In this document: positions 18,531 through 27,323 of the stretch, one piece after another
Numbering within the stretch: position 1 is the stretch's first letter
Layout: each line of letters starts with the position of its first letter
Assembly: GCA_963838885.1 (NCBI GenBank)
Contig: CAWITB010000057.1
Coordinates: 1-64,000 of the forward strand
DNA from: JAICMB01 sp963838885
GTDB lineage: Bacteria; Acidobacteriota; Terriglobia; Bryobacterales; Bryobacteraceae
Direction: 5' to 3'
DNA: 64,000 nucleotides
Translations under genes and position numbers: made by a program
The notes under the pieces: model-generated
Databases searched by the model: none
Told to the model about the DNA's origin: nothing
The model's input: only the letters and a program-made list of their open reading frames with translations

Positions 18531-19127
18531 ATGGCAGCAGTAACTACGTCCTGCCGGCCCCCTTTCCCGCCGTTCACATTCGAAAGTGCGATGGAAAAGG
18601 TACGCCTCGCCGAAGATGGCTGGAATACTCGCGATCCTGCGAAAGTAGCTCTGGGATACACGGTCCATTCACGCTGGCGAAACCGATCGGAATTCATTAA
18701 CGGACGAAACGAAATCATTGACTTCCTCTCGGCAAGTGGGCCAGGGAGCTGGACTACAGGCTTATCAAGGAAATGTGGGCATTTGTCGGAAACCGGATCG
18801 CCGTACGCTTCGCTTACGAGAGGCACGACGGGTCGGATCACTGGTATCGCTCCTACGGCAATGAGAACTGGGAATTCAACAGTGAGGGGCTTCATGGCAT
18901 CGCGATTTGCATCCATCAACGACGTTGCCATTTTGGCTTCAGATCGGAAATATCACTGGTTGCTCGGGCGTCGTCCCGATGGCCATCCAGGGTTAAGCGA
19001 CCTTGGATTTTGGTTGCACAGCGACAACGCCGGAAGGAGCTTCGGCTTTCCATTCAGTACAGCGATTTTCGGCCCCCTTCGGTTATGTAATTTTGCGAGA
19101 GCCGTTGGAAGGCATACGATAGTGTAG
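18531..19127 (+). pseudogene. DUF1348 / SnoaL-like protein, two frameshifts
   Basis: The ATG at 18531 starts MAAVTTSCRPPFPPFTFESA, followed by RLAEDGWNTRDPAKVALGYT and RWRNRSEFINGR, a clear match to the DUF1348 (NTF2-like) family. Near 18735 the frame shifts to one reading MWAFVGNRIAVRFAYERHD and WYRSYGNENWEFNSEGL. Near 18895 it shifts back to RFASINDVAILASDRKYHWL and HPGLSDLGF. The family length of about 155 residues would end near 19010, and the open frame runs on to 19127. The function of the family is unknown. It follows the broken hydrolase gene and precedes the intact oxidase operon. Confidence 0.8.
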
Positions 19128-19876
19128 TGTTCCGTTTGAGCCTCATGGTCACAGGCTGGTGGCTTCCAACAGCCATCTCCGGCAACGCCGTGGCGTATGA
19201 CGCGCAATTCACGCGCACCTTGATCGCTGCCGGTATCATTTTCGCAGCCGCCCAGATCGCGCTTATCGCGATCGTTTGGCGCTTCGGAGCGCTCCCGCGA
19301 ATTTCCGGGAATGTTGAAGCGGAAGGGAACAGCCGTCTGGAAACCATCTGGACCACCGCTACAGCCGTTTTGTTTCTGGGGTTGCTCGCCTGGGGCGGAC
19401 GCGTTTGGGCCGGCGTCCAGTTCGCCCCCGCGCCTCCCAATGCTGAGATTGTTGAAGTGCTTTCAAAACAGTTTGCCTGGAATTTCCGCTACCCTGGACC
19501 GGATGGGCGTTTCGGCCGAACCGACATTCGTTACATCGACGATGCCGCGGGGAATCCCTTCGGACTCGACCCCAACGACCCTACCGGCAAAGACGACATC
19601 GTAAGCGCCACCTTACGCGTACCGTCCGGACGTCCCGTGAAGCTGATGCTCAATTCAATCGACGTCATCCATAGTTTTTTCGTGCGCGAACTGCGTCTTA
19701 AACAGGACTCTGTCCCGGGCATGCGCATCCCAGTCGACTTAGTGGCGAACGTTCCCGGCACTTATGAAATCCCATGCGCCGAACTCTGCGGTCTCGGCCA
19801 TTTTCAAATGCGCGCGACCATGGTCGTCATGCCGCCGGGCGATTACGATAAGTGGAAACGGGAGCCGACGCAGTAA
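19127..19876 (+). CDS. ctaC: Cytochrome c oxidase subunit II
   Basis: Two N-terminal membrane helices (about residues 25-50 and 65-85) precede a periplasmic cupredoxin domain with the complete CuA site: His in SIDVIHSFFV, then CAELCGLGHFQM supplying two Cys, Glu, His and Met. The domain receives electrons from cytochrome c. The frame starts with GTG at 19127 behind a GGAAGG; ATG at 19145 is an alternative. At 249 residues it is on the short side and has no C-terminal heme c domain. The stop TAA abuts the GTG of subunit I with no gap, so the genes are translated together. The intact frame contrasts with the broken genes to its left. Confidence 0.92.
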   Translation: MFRLSLMVTGWWLPTAISGNAVAYDAQFTRTLIAAGIIFAAAQIALIAIVWRFGALPRISGNVEAEGNSRLETIWTTATAVLFLGLLAWGGRVWAGVQFAPAPPNAEIVEVLSKQFAWNFRYPGPDGRFGRTDIRYIDDAAGNPFGLDPNDPTGKDDIVSATLRVPSGRPVKLMLNSIDVIHSFFVRELRLKQDSVPGMRIPVDLVANVPGTYEIPCAELCGLGHFQMRATMVVMPPGDYDKWKREPTQ

Positions 19877-21475
19877 GTGCGCTCTTATCTTTTCACCAAC
19901 GATCACAAAATCGTAGGTTTGCAGTATTTCTGGCTTTCCGTCGTGGCGGTCATCATCGGGATTGCCTTGTCGCTGCTGATGCGGTTTCACCTTGTAAATC
20001 CGGACGCGAAGGTCGGACTGTTTGAGACATTGTGGCCTACGGCCGCATCCGGCGGCGTTATGAAGCCGGAACTTTATCTTTCGCTCATGACCATGCACGG
20101 CACCATCATGGTCTTTTTCGTACTCTCGCTCGCCCCGCAAAGCGCCTTCGGAAACTATTTCTTGCCGTTGCAAATCGGGGCGCGGCAGATGGCCTTTCCA
20201 TTTCTGACAAGCTCATCCTTTTGGCTAACCGGGCTCGCTTTTATTGTGATGCTCGCCGCCTTCGCGGCGCCGGGGGGCGCTCCGCTCTCGGGCTGGACGG
20301 CGTATCCACCGCTGAGCGCCGTCGGTTCCATCTCCGGACCAGGCGAGGGCGCCGGACAAACGCTGTGGCTCGTTAGCATTTTGATTTTTTCGATTGCAGC
20401 CACTTTGGGGGCGATAAACTTTATCGCCACCACGCTCGATCGCCGCCGGCCCGGACTCCGCATGATGCAGCTCCCGCTCACGTGCTGGAATTGGTTCGTG
20501 ACCGCGATCCTCAGCCTGTTCGGATTTCCCGTCCTTTTCGCGGCCGGTCTGCTTTTGCTGCTTGATCGCACCGCCGGAACCAGCTTTTTTGTCCCCGCCA
20601 GTCTCGTGGTCAGCGATCGGGCGATTGCTCACCAGGGCGGTTCGCCGTTGCTCTGGCAGCACCTGTTCTGGTTCTTCGGCCATCCGGAAGTTTATATCGC
20701 GATCCTTCCGGGCATGGGTTTGATTTCCGAGGTGATTTCCACTTTCGCGCACAAACCCATCTTCGGCCGGCGTACTATGATCGTGGCGACCTTCGCCATC
20801 GGCTTTCTTGGAATGCTGGTGTGGGGACATCATATGTTTACCAGCGGCATGAGTCCCTACTCATCCATCGCTTTCTCCGTGTTATCGATGACCATCGGCG
20901 TTCCTTCCGCGGTGAAGACCTTTAACTGGCTCGGCACCTTATGGGGCGGACGCATTGAATTGACCACCGCGATGCTTTTCGCACTCGGGTTCGTTTCAGT
21001 GTTTGTAACAGGTGGCCTCAGCGGCATTTTTCTCGCTCAGCCCGTCCTGGATCTTTATTTCCACGACACGTATTTCGTTGTCGCCCATTTTCACCTCATC
21101 ATGGGAGTGGCCGCGATTTTCGGCATCTTCGCGGGCGTGTTCTATTGGTTTCCGCGCCTTTTCGGCCGCATGATGAATGAGAAGCTCGGTAAGATCCACT
21201 TCTTCGCCACGTTGATCGGCATTTATGCGCTATTCCTCCCGATGCATATTGCCGGCATCGCCGGTAACCCGCGCCGCTACGCGGACTTTACGAACTTCGA
21301 CTTTCTCGCGCCTTTGATCCCGCTTCACCGCTGGATGACTTGGGCCGCATTTTTCACGGCCGCGGCCCAGCTCATATTTCTATTCAACCTGTTCTGGAGC
21401 ATGCGCTACGGAACGCCCGCGGCATCCAATCCCTGGGCTGCAAATACACTAGAGTGGACTCATGCTGAACAGTAG
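19877..21475 (+). CDS. ctaD: Cytochrome c oxidase subunit I
   Basis: This is the catalytic heme-copper subunit with twelve predicted helices. Visible ligands are the low-spin heme His in MTMHGT (near residue 74), HPEVY near 267 with the CuB His and cross-linked Tyr, the HH pair in VWGHHMF near 317, and HFHLIMG near 402 with the high-spin and low-spin heme ligands. The enzyme reduces oxygen to water and pumps protons. The GTG start directly follows the subunit II stop. The last 14 bases overlap the next gene. At 532 residues it has the usual length and is complete. Confidence 0.95.
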   Translation: MRSYLFTNDHKIVGLQYFWLSVVAVIIGIALSLLMRFHLVNPDAKVGLFETLWPTAASGGVMKPELYLSLMTMHGTIMVFFVLSLAPQSAFGNYFLPLQIGARQMAFPFLTSSSFWLTGLAFIVMLAAFAAPGGAPLSGWTAYPPLSAVGSISGPGEGAGQTLWLVSILIFSIAATLGAINFIATTLDRRRPGLRMMQLPLTCWNWFVTAILSLFGFPVLFAAGLLLLLDRTAGTSFFVPASLVVSDRAIAHQGGSPLLWQHLFWFFGHPEVYIAILPGMGLISEVISTFAHKPIFGRRTMIVATFAIGFLGMLVWGHHMFTSGMSPYSSIAFSVLSMTIGVPSAVKTFNWLGTLWGGRIELTTAMLFALGFVSVFVTGGLSGIFLAQPVLDLYFHDTYFVVAHFHLIMGVAAIFGIFAGVFYWFPRLFGRMMNEKLGKIHFFATLIGIYALFLPMHIAGIAGNPRRYADFTNFDFLAPLIPLHRWMTWAAFFTAAAQLIFLFNLFWSMRYGTPAASNPWAANTLEWTHAEQ

Positions 21476-21914
21476 CGACACGCACGCGACAGCCGACTCA
21501 GGACTTCTGGCGCTTATCGCCGCCATTACGATGCTGTTTGCCGCCTTTTCCAGCGCCTACATCGTGCGACGTGGACTTGCAAACGGCTGGACGCCGCTCG
21601 CGTTGCCGCCTATCGTCCTGGTCAGCCCCATCGCCCTGATTCTGGCCCGTGGGCGAGCCGCGCTCCCATTCGGCGCAATTGCCATACTCGTTATTATCGA
21701 GACTTGGAGAGAACTTGCGCTGTCGGGCGTATCCGCGGCATCAAACGCGGGCGCTGCCTTCTTTTTCATCTTCAGCGGCGGGTTTGTTCTTTCCGCGATC
21801 GCCGGAATGGCGGCCCTCGTCGTTCAGCGCAATTCCCGGTCAGCGCGCCTCTTTTGGATCTATCTCGCGGGATTGTGGTGCTGGCTACTGCTGCTTCTTG
21901 AGGTTTGGCGATGA
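21462..21914 (+). CDS. Short cytochrome c oxidase subunit III-like membrane protein
   Basis: The 150-residue protein has four or five hydrophobic segments (LLALIAAITMLFAAFSSAYI; IVLVSPIALILA; AAFFFIFSGGFVLSAIAG; LFWIYLAGLWCWLLLLLEVW) and starts inside the end of subunit I. MLFAAFSSAYIVRR and the terminal WxxLLxLLExW pattern resemble COX3 helices. Full-length subunit III is about 200-260 residues with seven helices, so this is a reduced form. It is intact and embedded in the operon, so I infer it is a real subunit. Confidence 0.65.
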   Translation: MLNSSDTHATADSGLLALIAAITMLFAAFSSAYIVRRGLANGWTPLALPPIVLVSPIALILARGRAALPFGAIAILVIIETWRELALSGVSAASNAGAAFFFIFSGGFVLSAIAGMAALVVQRNSRSARLFWIYLAGLWCWLLLLLEVWR

Positions 21915-22072
21915 TGATGACTCTGTTTTTCCAATGCGTGATGTGTTTTCGGACCGCTTCGGCGCAACAAGTCGAGCGCGCGCGCGTCTTGAACGACGGT
22001 ATTTTTCTGTTGGGCATTCCGCCCCTCTGTATCCTCGCCGGATTTGCGTATCTTGCGTACCGCCGGCGCTGA
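21911..22072 (+). CDS. 53-residue membrane protein of the oxidase operon
   Basis: An ATG at 21911 overlaps the stop of the subunit III-like gene (ATGA). The product starts MMMTLFFQCVMCFRTASAQQ, a signal peptide-like N-terminus, followed by a short polar stretch and one membrane helix (IFLLGIPPLCILAGFAYLAY) ending in three arginines at TGA 22070-22072. It is coupled to the oxidase genes, so it may be a small oxidase subunit or assembly factor. No named family is recognised. Confidence 0.5.
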   Translation: MMMTLFFQCVMCFRTASAQQVERARVLNDGIFLLGIPPLCILAGFAYLAYRRR

Positions 22073-22090
22073 ATTCTATAAAGGAGATGC

Positions 22091-22993
22091 ATGCCAATCA
22101 ACATAGATAGGCTCTCGACGCTTTCACGACGAACGTTTTTGGGAGTGGCCTGCGCCGCTCTGGCGCGCGCTGAAGCCGAGCCCATCATAGATATTCATCA
22201 ACACACGAACTATGAAGATCGCACCGACGATCAACTCGTCGCGCATCAAAAGACAATGGGCGTCACGAAGACAGTACTGCTGCCCGCAGGCTCAAAATAC
22301 GGCTTGGCGGCCAATTGCGGCGGAAATGATAGCGTCATCGCCGTGGCGAAGCGCTATCCGGACAGCTACGTTTATTTCGCAAACGAACTGCCCGATATTC
22401 CCGAGACCAAGAGTGTTCTCGAGAAGTATCTCAAGGCGGGCGCAATCGGCATCGGCGAGCAGAAATTTCATGTCGATTGCGACTCTCCCGCAATGCAACT
22501 GGTCTTCGATATCGCCAAGGCGCACGGCGTGCCCGTGCTCATGCACTTCCAATACAACACATACAACATGGGAATCGAGCGCTTCTATAAGATGGTGGAG
22601 AAATATCCCAGCGTGGCGTTTATCGGGCACGCCCAGACCTTCTGGGGCAATATCGACAAGAACCATGTACAGAGTGTGATGTACCCGAAAGGGAAGGTTA
22701 CGCCCGGTGGCATTACGGACCGGCTTCTTTCGGACTACCCGAACGCCTACGGCGACCTCTCAGCCGGTTCCGGCCTCAATGCCTTACTCCGCGATGAGGA
22801 CAACGCGCGCGATTTTCTCAATCGCCATCAGGAAAAACTACTGTTCGGAAGCGATTGTGATGATTTGGAAGGCTCCGGACCAAAGTGCATCGGCTCGCAA
22901 CAGATCGCCACCGTTCGCCGCCTCGCGCCGGACTCCGAAGCCGTTCGTAAAATGCTCTATGGCAACGCCGTACGGTTGCTGAAGATCTCTTAG
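22091..22993 (+). CDS. Amidohydrolase-family (TIM-barrel) protein, Tat-exported
   Basis: The N-terminus has a twin-arginine signal (SRRTFLGVACAAL). The mature part is an amidohydrolase-2-type barrel: IIDIHQHTN with the HxH metal pair near residue 38, QKFHVD and HFQYNT mid-chain, FIGHAQTFW with a metal His near 180, and LLFGSDCDD with the catalytic Asp near 255. A GGAG ribosome site lies just upstream of the ATG. These enzymes are decarboxylases or hydrolases of small organic acids. The substrate is unknown and no pathway partner adjoins it. It follows the oxidase operon after an 18-base gap, so co-transcription is possible. Confidence 0.85.
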   Translation: MPINIDRLSTLSRRTFLGVACAALARAEAEPIIDIHQHTNYEDRTDDQLVAHQKTMGVTKTVLLPAGSKYGLAANCGGNDSVIAVAKRYPDSYVYFANELPDIPETKSVLEKYLKAGAIGIGEQKFHVDCDSPAMQLVFDIAKAHGVPVLMHFQYNTYNMGIERFYKMVEKYPSVAFIGHAQTFWGNIDKNHVQSVMYPKGKVTPGGITDRLLSDYPNAYGDLSAGSGLNALLRDEDNARDFLNRHQEKLLFGSDCDDLEGSGPKCIGSQQIATVRRLAPDSEAVRKMLYGNAVRLLKIS

Positions 22994-23001
22994 CGGCGGA
23001 G

Positions 23002-23806
23002 CTAACCCCGCGCTAACCATGTTTCGGCGAAGTCGCAATATCGCACTTCGAACGTCTTGCAGCGCCTTTTCGAAGCATGTGCTTGATTTCCTCGATTGAA
23101 AAAGGCGGATCTCGACGATGGATGATGGCGTGGCAGTTGGGGCATACCGGCCGAAGGTCCTTGATTGGGTGCAGGTGGTACTCCGTTCCTACCTGCGCGA
23201 TGGGAACGACATGGTGTCACGTGAATGTATCCGGCCGTTGTTTCGCCATATTTGGATTCGAAGTTGAAACCACAAGCGACACAATTCCTGCCGTAATGCT
23301 TGAGGCATGCCTCGCGCGCTCGCCGGTTCCTCTCATATGCGTTCACGAGGACGTGACTGGAAGTTCCCTCCATGTATCAAGGTCATGGGGCGGCTCTTCC
23401 GCAAGGTACTTCGGACATCCGGTTAGCTTTCTTCCTGGTCGCAGGTCCTATCGCTTCGCGTGACATAAGGATAAGCTGTCCCGCTCTTGTCAGAATTCTG
23501 CTCGCCAGCAATCCGAAAAACCGATGGGAAGCGCGCTGCCCATCTGGAAGTCGAAGGCGTTTGTTGAAGGTCTGGCGCACGAGTCGGATCGAGCGCCAGA
23601 AAGACCCGGACGGTTCGCTTCGTTGGATTGAGGTAGGACACGGTTCGTCGCGCAGGTTCAGTTTTGAAGGCGGCCCAGTACTTTGACTCGCTATATTCCA
23701 GCAGGGGAAGGCGGTTACGGAGGCTCTGCAGCCACGATCGAGATGTGGGGCCCGACTGAACCAGTTTTGATACAGAAGCCATTCTTATTGCATCTTCTAC
23801 GGACAT
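23002..23806 (-). pseudogene. HNH endonuclease gene with at least three frameshifts
   Basis: The N-terminal frame (from 23806) carries an unrecognised domain (LNPTKRTVRVFLALDPTR). The next frame continues ILMSREAIGPATRKKANRMSE. The 3' frames carry the nuclease: VLVNAYERNRRAREACLKHY, CVACGFNFESKYGE, then VVPIAQVGTEYHLHPIKDL and CPNCHAIIHRRDPP. Removing one T at about 23218 restores the IHVHHVVP active-site run, so the HH pair is destroyed by a single inserted base. Other shifts lie near 23390 and 23470. With repairs the product is a restriction-like HNH nuclease of about 265 residues. No methylase partner adjoins it. Confidence 0.8.
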
Positions 23807-23814
23807 TGGAGCGG

Positions 23815-26802
23815 CTACAGCCCGCCCCTCAGATAAGCGATGATATCCGCGAGATCCTTCTTGCTCAGGTCCTTTTCAAATCCCTCCGGCATCAGCGATA
23901 CCGAAGAGGCCCGAATGTCGGCAATATTCTTGCGCAGCACCGTCTGATCGCCCTCATCGCTTCCCCCGCGGAGAGTTATTGAACCGGGAGTCTCGTTTGC
24001 AATCACGCCGTCGTACATGCGCCCGTCGTTGGTAGTAATCACGTAATTAACGAAGCGCGGTTCAATGGCATAGCTCGGGTTCAAAATCGAAGTCACCAAT
24101 TCTTCCTTCGTCTTATTGTTAATTCCCGAAAGGTCCGGCCCCACGCGTCCGCCTTGTCGCCGCGGCATGTGGCATTTGGCGCAGTGATCCTCGAACAGTT
24201 TCTTGCCATGCCCGGAATCCCCGGGCAGCGTCGTTGCGTCGTGGTAACTGGCCACCACTTTTGCGCGGTCGCTGTTTGAGCTTTCCAGCAGCGATCGAGC
24301 CTTGTGCGAAATTGCGGGGTCCGGGTCCTCATATAAGTGCGATCTCGCGCCACCATCGAGCGCCGCCGTCTCCACTTGTCCATCTTCAATCGCCTTCAGC
24401 AGCATCGGCACGCGGTTCTTCTGAGCTAAAAGCGCATTCACCGCGCGTTCCCGGGCCGGAGGACTGTATCCACGCCAGTTGTCTAGAATCATCTTGCCGG
24501 CCGCCGGTTCATCGAAAGCCGCGATCGAATCCACTGCCGCGGACTCTATCTCGGGCGAAGGATGCGTTCCTAGAATTTTCTCGAGTACCGGCGCTACGCC
24601 ATCCCAATGTCCGCCTCGCAGAGCTCGAATCGCGAGAATCCGCTTTGCCTGCGGCAAATTCGCGTTCACCGCATCCGCGCTCGCCCGACGTACCAATCCA
24701 GCCAGTTCGAAGTAGCGCGAAGTTTCCCATGCGGCGTTCTGAACAGCTTCTTTGTCCGAGTTGAGCAGCCGGTTTAAGACCTGCTCCGCCCCTGGAACTT
24801 CGAGATTGTGCGCGCTCGATAGTTTTAAGCCGTGCATCAGGCCCGTAAGTTCTCTATCGGGTTGGCTCAACCTCGGCACTGTCTGGAACCATTGCGCCAA
24901 TTCCGTCTTGTTCTGCCTGGCGCCGATCAACGACGAAAGCTGCACCAGCATCTCCGGGTCGGTCCACGCTTCGCCCTTCGCAAGCAGCATGTGATAAAAG
25001 GGGGAAGCCGAATCCGCCACCGAACTGAGGATGGCCACGCGAAACCAGGGATCCGCCGAGTGCTCATGCGCCAATTGCGCCAACGTCGAAAGCGCACGAG
25101 AATCTTTCATCTGTCCTAAAGTCAGCGAAGCCTGGAACTGCACTTGTGGGTCGGGATCCTTGCTCATTGCAACCACTGCATCCTGTAGCGGCTTAGATGC
25201 CGCAAGCAAGCTTTCACTTATCTGCAGGGCGTTCTTACGAATGCGAGCATCGGGATCCTTCAACGCCGCCTCGACTTCCACCGGCTCAAGCGCGCCCAAT
25301 GAGCTGAGCAGCCACAGCGCATGGACGCGCCCCTCGGGCGTGGGTCCACTGGCCGCCATACGCTTCAGGTCCGGGATCGCCGAACGATCCTGCCGTTCGA
25401 GTAGCAGCCGTTGCGCGGTAACGCGATGCCACCCGTTCGGATTCGCCAATTGCTTCACCAGTTCGGTCGAGCTTGCCGCGCCGAGATTAGGCTTCAAGTC
25501 GCCGTTCCGCAATGGATGATTCGCCTTGATGCGGTAGATGCGGCCAAGCGTGTCGCCATTGTAGAAGTTGATCTTCTTTCGGATCTCTTCGGGAATCGAT
25601 TCCGGCGTCTCGATCACCTGGCGATAGATATCAGTCACATACAAGTTGCCGTCAGGCGCGTTCACAAAGTTGCACGGCCGGAACCAGACATCCGTGGAAG
25701 CCAGAAACTCCACTCCATCTTTAGCCCGGTGCGCGGCAAAGGTCGGTCCATCTTCGCGAATTAAGTCTCTATGGACGAGGTTGCCGCTGACGTCGCCCGT
25801 GAACACGTTTCCTACGTATTCTTTCGGGAATGCATCGCCCGTATAGATGGTTCCGCCGGACGCCGCCGTAAACCATCCGCCCACTTGTTCCGTCACGTTC
25901 AAATGGTTTTCGTCGTAGCGTTGTTGGCGGAGCTTCGTCCGTTCCTTTCGCCATTCCTGCGGACCGGTCAGCGGATACATGCGCGCCGAAGGCCGCCCGT
26001 GATCCGAGATGTCCTGCGCCTCCGCATGGACCTCCAGCAGTGGCGCGCGCGCAAGATATTTCATTGGGACAACAACGTGCCTTATGTGCGTCGTGTTCTG
26101 AGAAATGTAGCGCTCGCCGAAATCGTCGATCGTCGACCCGAACTGCGCGGGCCCCGATGCGGCTTCCGCTTTTCCGCTAATCGGATCGAAGCGAAAATCG
26201 GCTCCCCGAATCAGCACCGGCGGCATCTCGGGATGATCGGGCGATGTGATGCGCCCATCATTGCCGGTATTCGAGCAGTAGATCCAGTTGTCCGGGCCAA
26301 GCCGCGGATTAGTGACCCTGCTCTCATGGTTCGATTTCGCGAAACCCGTATAGAGGACCTTCCTGACATCCGCCTTGCCGTCCCCGTCCGTGTCCTTCAT
26401 ATACAGGATGTCCGGCGCGCTGGTCACAATCAGGCCGCCCTTCCAAGGCATAATCCCGCTGACCGCCAGAACATGATCGGCAAATACCGTGGAGCGGTCG
26501 ATCTTGCCGTCCCCGTTGGTGTCTTCAAGCAGCCGAATACGCGAGCGGGCAGGCTTGCCGGCGGGCGGGTCCTCCGGATAATCCATCATCTCGGCGACAT
26601 AGATCTTTCCGTTCTCGTCAAACACCATCTCCACGGGGCTCATCACCTCGGGTTCAGCGGCGAAGAGCTCAGCGTGGAAGTCGCCGCTGAAGTGAATTGC
26701 TTTCAGCGAATCCTCCGGACTGAGCGCTTTTTCTTCGGGATTTTTTCTTGAGCAGGCCGAAACCACTATGAGTGCGGCGAAAAAACAAAATCTGAGGCGC
26801 AT
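23815..26802 (-). CDS. PVC-type heme-binding membrane-bound dehydrogenase lipoprotein
   Basis: I chose the ATG at 26802, which gives a lipoprotein signal (FFAALIVVSAC); an upstream start would add 19 poor residues. Residues about 40-420 form the beta-propeller of the membrane-bound dehydrogenase family (FDENGKIYVAEMMDYPED; several DTDGDGK Ca-binding-like turns). Residues 440-850 are HEAT-like repeats. The C-terminal heme domain has CAKCH near residue 870, GGRVGPDLSGI and LMPEGFEKDLSKKDLADI. The family is common in Planctomycetes, Verrucomicrobia and Acidobacteria and is thought to oxidise sugars or alcohols in the periplasm, but few members are characterised. It is paralogous to the gene at 29388-32345. 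Confidence 0.9.
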   Translation of the reverse strand: MRLRFCFFAALIVVSACSRKNPEEKALSPEDSLKAIHFSGDFHAELFAAEPEVMSPVEMVFDENGKIYVAEMMDYPEDPPAGKPARSRIRLLEDTNGDGKIDRSTVFADHVLAVSGIMPWKGGLIVTSAPDILYMKDTDGDGKADVRKVLYTGFAKSNHESRVTNPRLGPDNWIYCSNTGNDGRITSPDHPEMPPVLIRGADFRFDPISGKAEAASGPAQFGSTIDDFGERYISQNTTHIRHVVVPMKYLARAPLLEVHAEAQDISDHGRPSARMYPLTGPQEWRKERTKLRQQRYDENHLNVTEQVGGWFTAASGGTIYTGDAFPKEYVGNVFTGDVSGNLVHRDLIREDGPTFAAHRAKDGVEFLASTDVWFRPCNFVNAPDGNLYVTDIYRQVIETPESIPEEIRKKINFYNGDTLGRIYRIKANHPLRNGDLKPNLGAASSTELVKQLANPNGWHRVTAQRLLLERQDRSAIPDLKRMAASGPTPEGRVHALWLLSSLGALEPVEVEAALKDPDARIRKNALQISESLLAASKPLQDAVVAMSKDPDPQVQFQASLTLGQMKDSRALSTLAQLAHEHSADPWFRVAILSSVADSASPFYHMLLAKGEAWTDPEMLVQLSSLIGARQNKTELAQWFQTVPRLSQPDRELTGLMHGLKLSSAHNLEVPGAEQVLNRLLNSDKEAVQNAAWETSRYFELAGLVRRASADAVNANLPQAKRILAIRALRGGHWDGVAPVLEKILGTHPSPEIESAAVDSIAAFDEPAAGKMILDNWRGYSPPARERAVNALLAQKNRVPMLLKAIEDGQVETAALDGGARSHLYEDPDPAISHKARSLLESSNSDRAKVVASYHDATTLPGDSGHGKKLFEDHCAKCHMPRRQGGRVGPDLSGINNKTKEELVTSILNPSYAIEPRFVNYVITTNDGRMYDGVIANETPGSITLRGGSDEGDQTVLRKNIADIRASSVSLMPEGFEKDLSKKDLADIIAYLRGGL

Positions 26803-26870
26803 GTCTGGTATGTCTGGTTGAGATTGTAGCAATGGACTCCAGGCCGTGTTATCCTGCACGCGGAAAACTC

Positions 26871-27284
26871 ATGATGGAATCACCCCAGGTACAGTCTTGG
26901 CTCAAAGGCTTCCTCGAGGAGCACCATGCCGCGGCCGGCACCGTGCATTTATTCGAGAATGGCGGACTGAAACTCGCCGCCGCTGTTAACATCCCCCCGC
27001 CCGTACAACAAGTCGTCGCATGGGTACCCAATGGCAAGGGCATGGCCGGACTCGCGCTGCAGCGCAAAGAACCGGTGCAGACCTGCAATCTGCAGGAGGA
27101 CCGCTCCGGCAGTGTCAAGCCCGGAGCCAAAGCGGTGAACGCGCAGGCGGCCATTGCTCTTCCGGTGATGGACAACGCGGGCGAAGTGCGCGCCGTTGTG
27201 GGTCTTGCGTTCCAGGAGGAGCGTGAGTTCAACCCCGCCGAGATCGCCGGTTTCATTCAGTCGGCTGCGAGCCTGCCGGCGTAG
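26871..27284 (+). CDS. GAF-domain protein
   Basis: The protein of about 137 residues is a single GAF fold: LKGFLEEHHAAAGTVHLFEN, VAWVPNGKGMAGLALQRKEP, AAIALPVMDNAGEVRAVVGL. It has no fused output domain and no signal peptide. GAF domains bind small ligands or sense redox and NO; nothing visible shows which. ATG at 26871 or 26874 follows a GGAAAA sequence. The stop directly precedes the next gene, suggesting joint transcription with the cupredoxin-like lipoprotein. Confidence 0.7.
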   Translation: MMESPQVQSWLKGFLEEHHAAAGTVHLFENGGLKLAAAVNIPPPVQQVVAWVPNGKGMAGLALQRKEPVQTCNLQEDRSGSVKPGAKAVNAQAAIALPVMDNAGEVRAVVGLAFQEEREFNPAEIAGFIQSAASLPA

Positions 27285-27323
27285 ATGGACCGCCGCTACA
27301 ATTTAGAAGGATTAACTGAATCA

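Noticed and set aside
25771..26751. Long plus-strand frame of 326 residues
   Set aside because: It is the shadow of the heme dehydrogenase gene on the other strand; Arg-rich composition and no domain.
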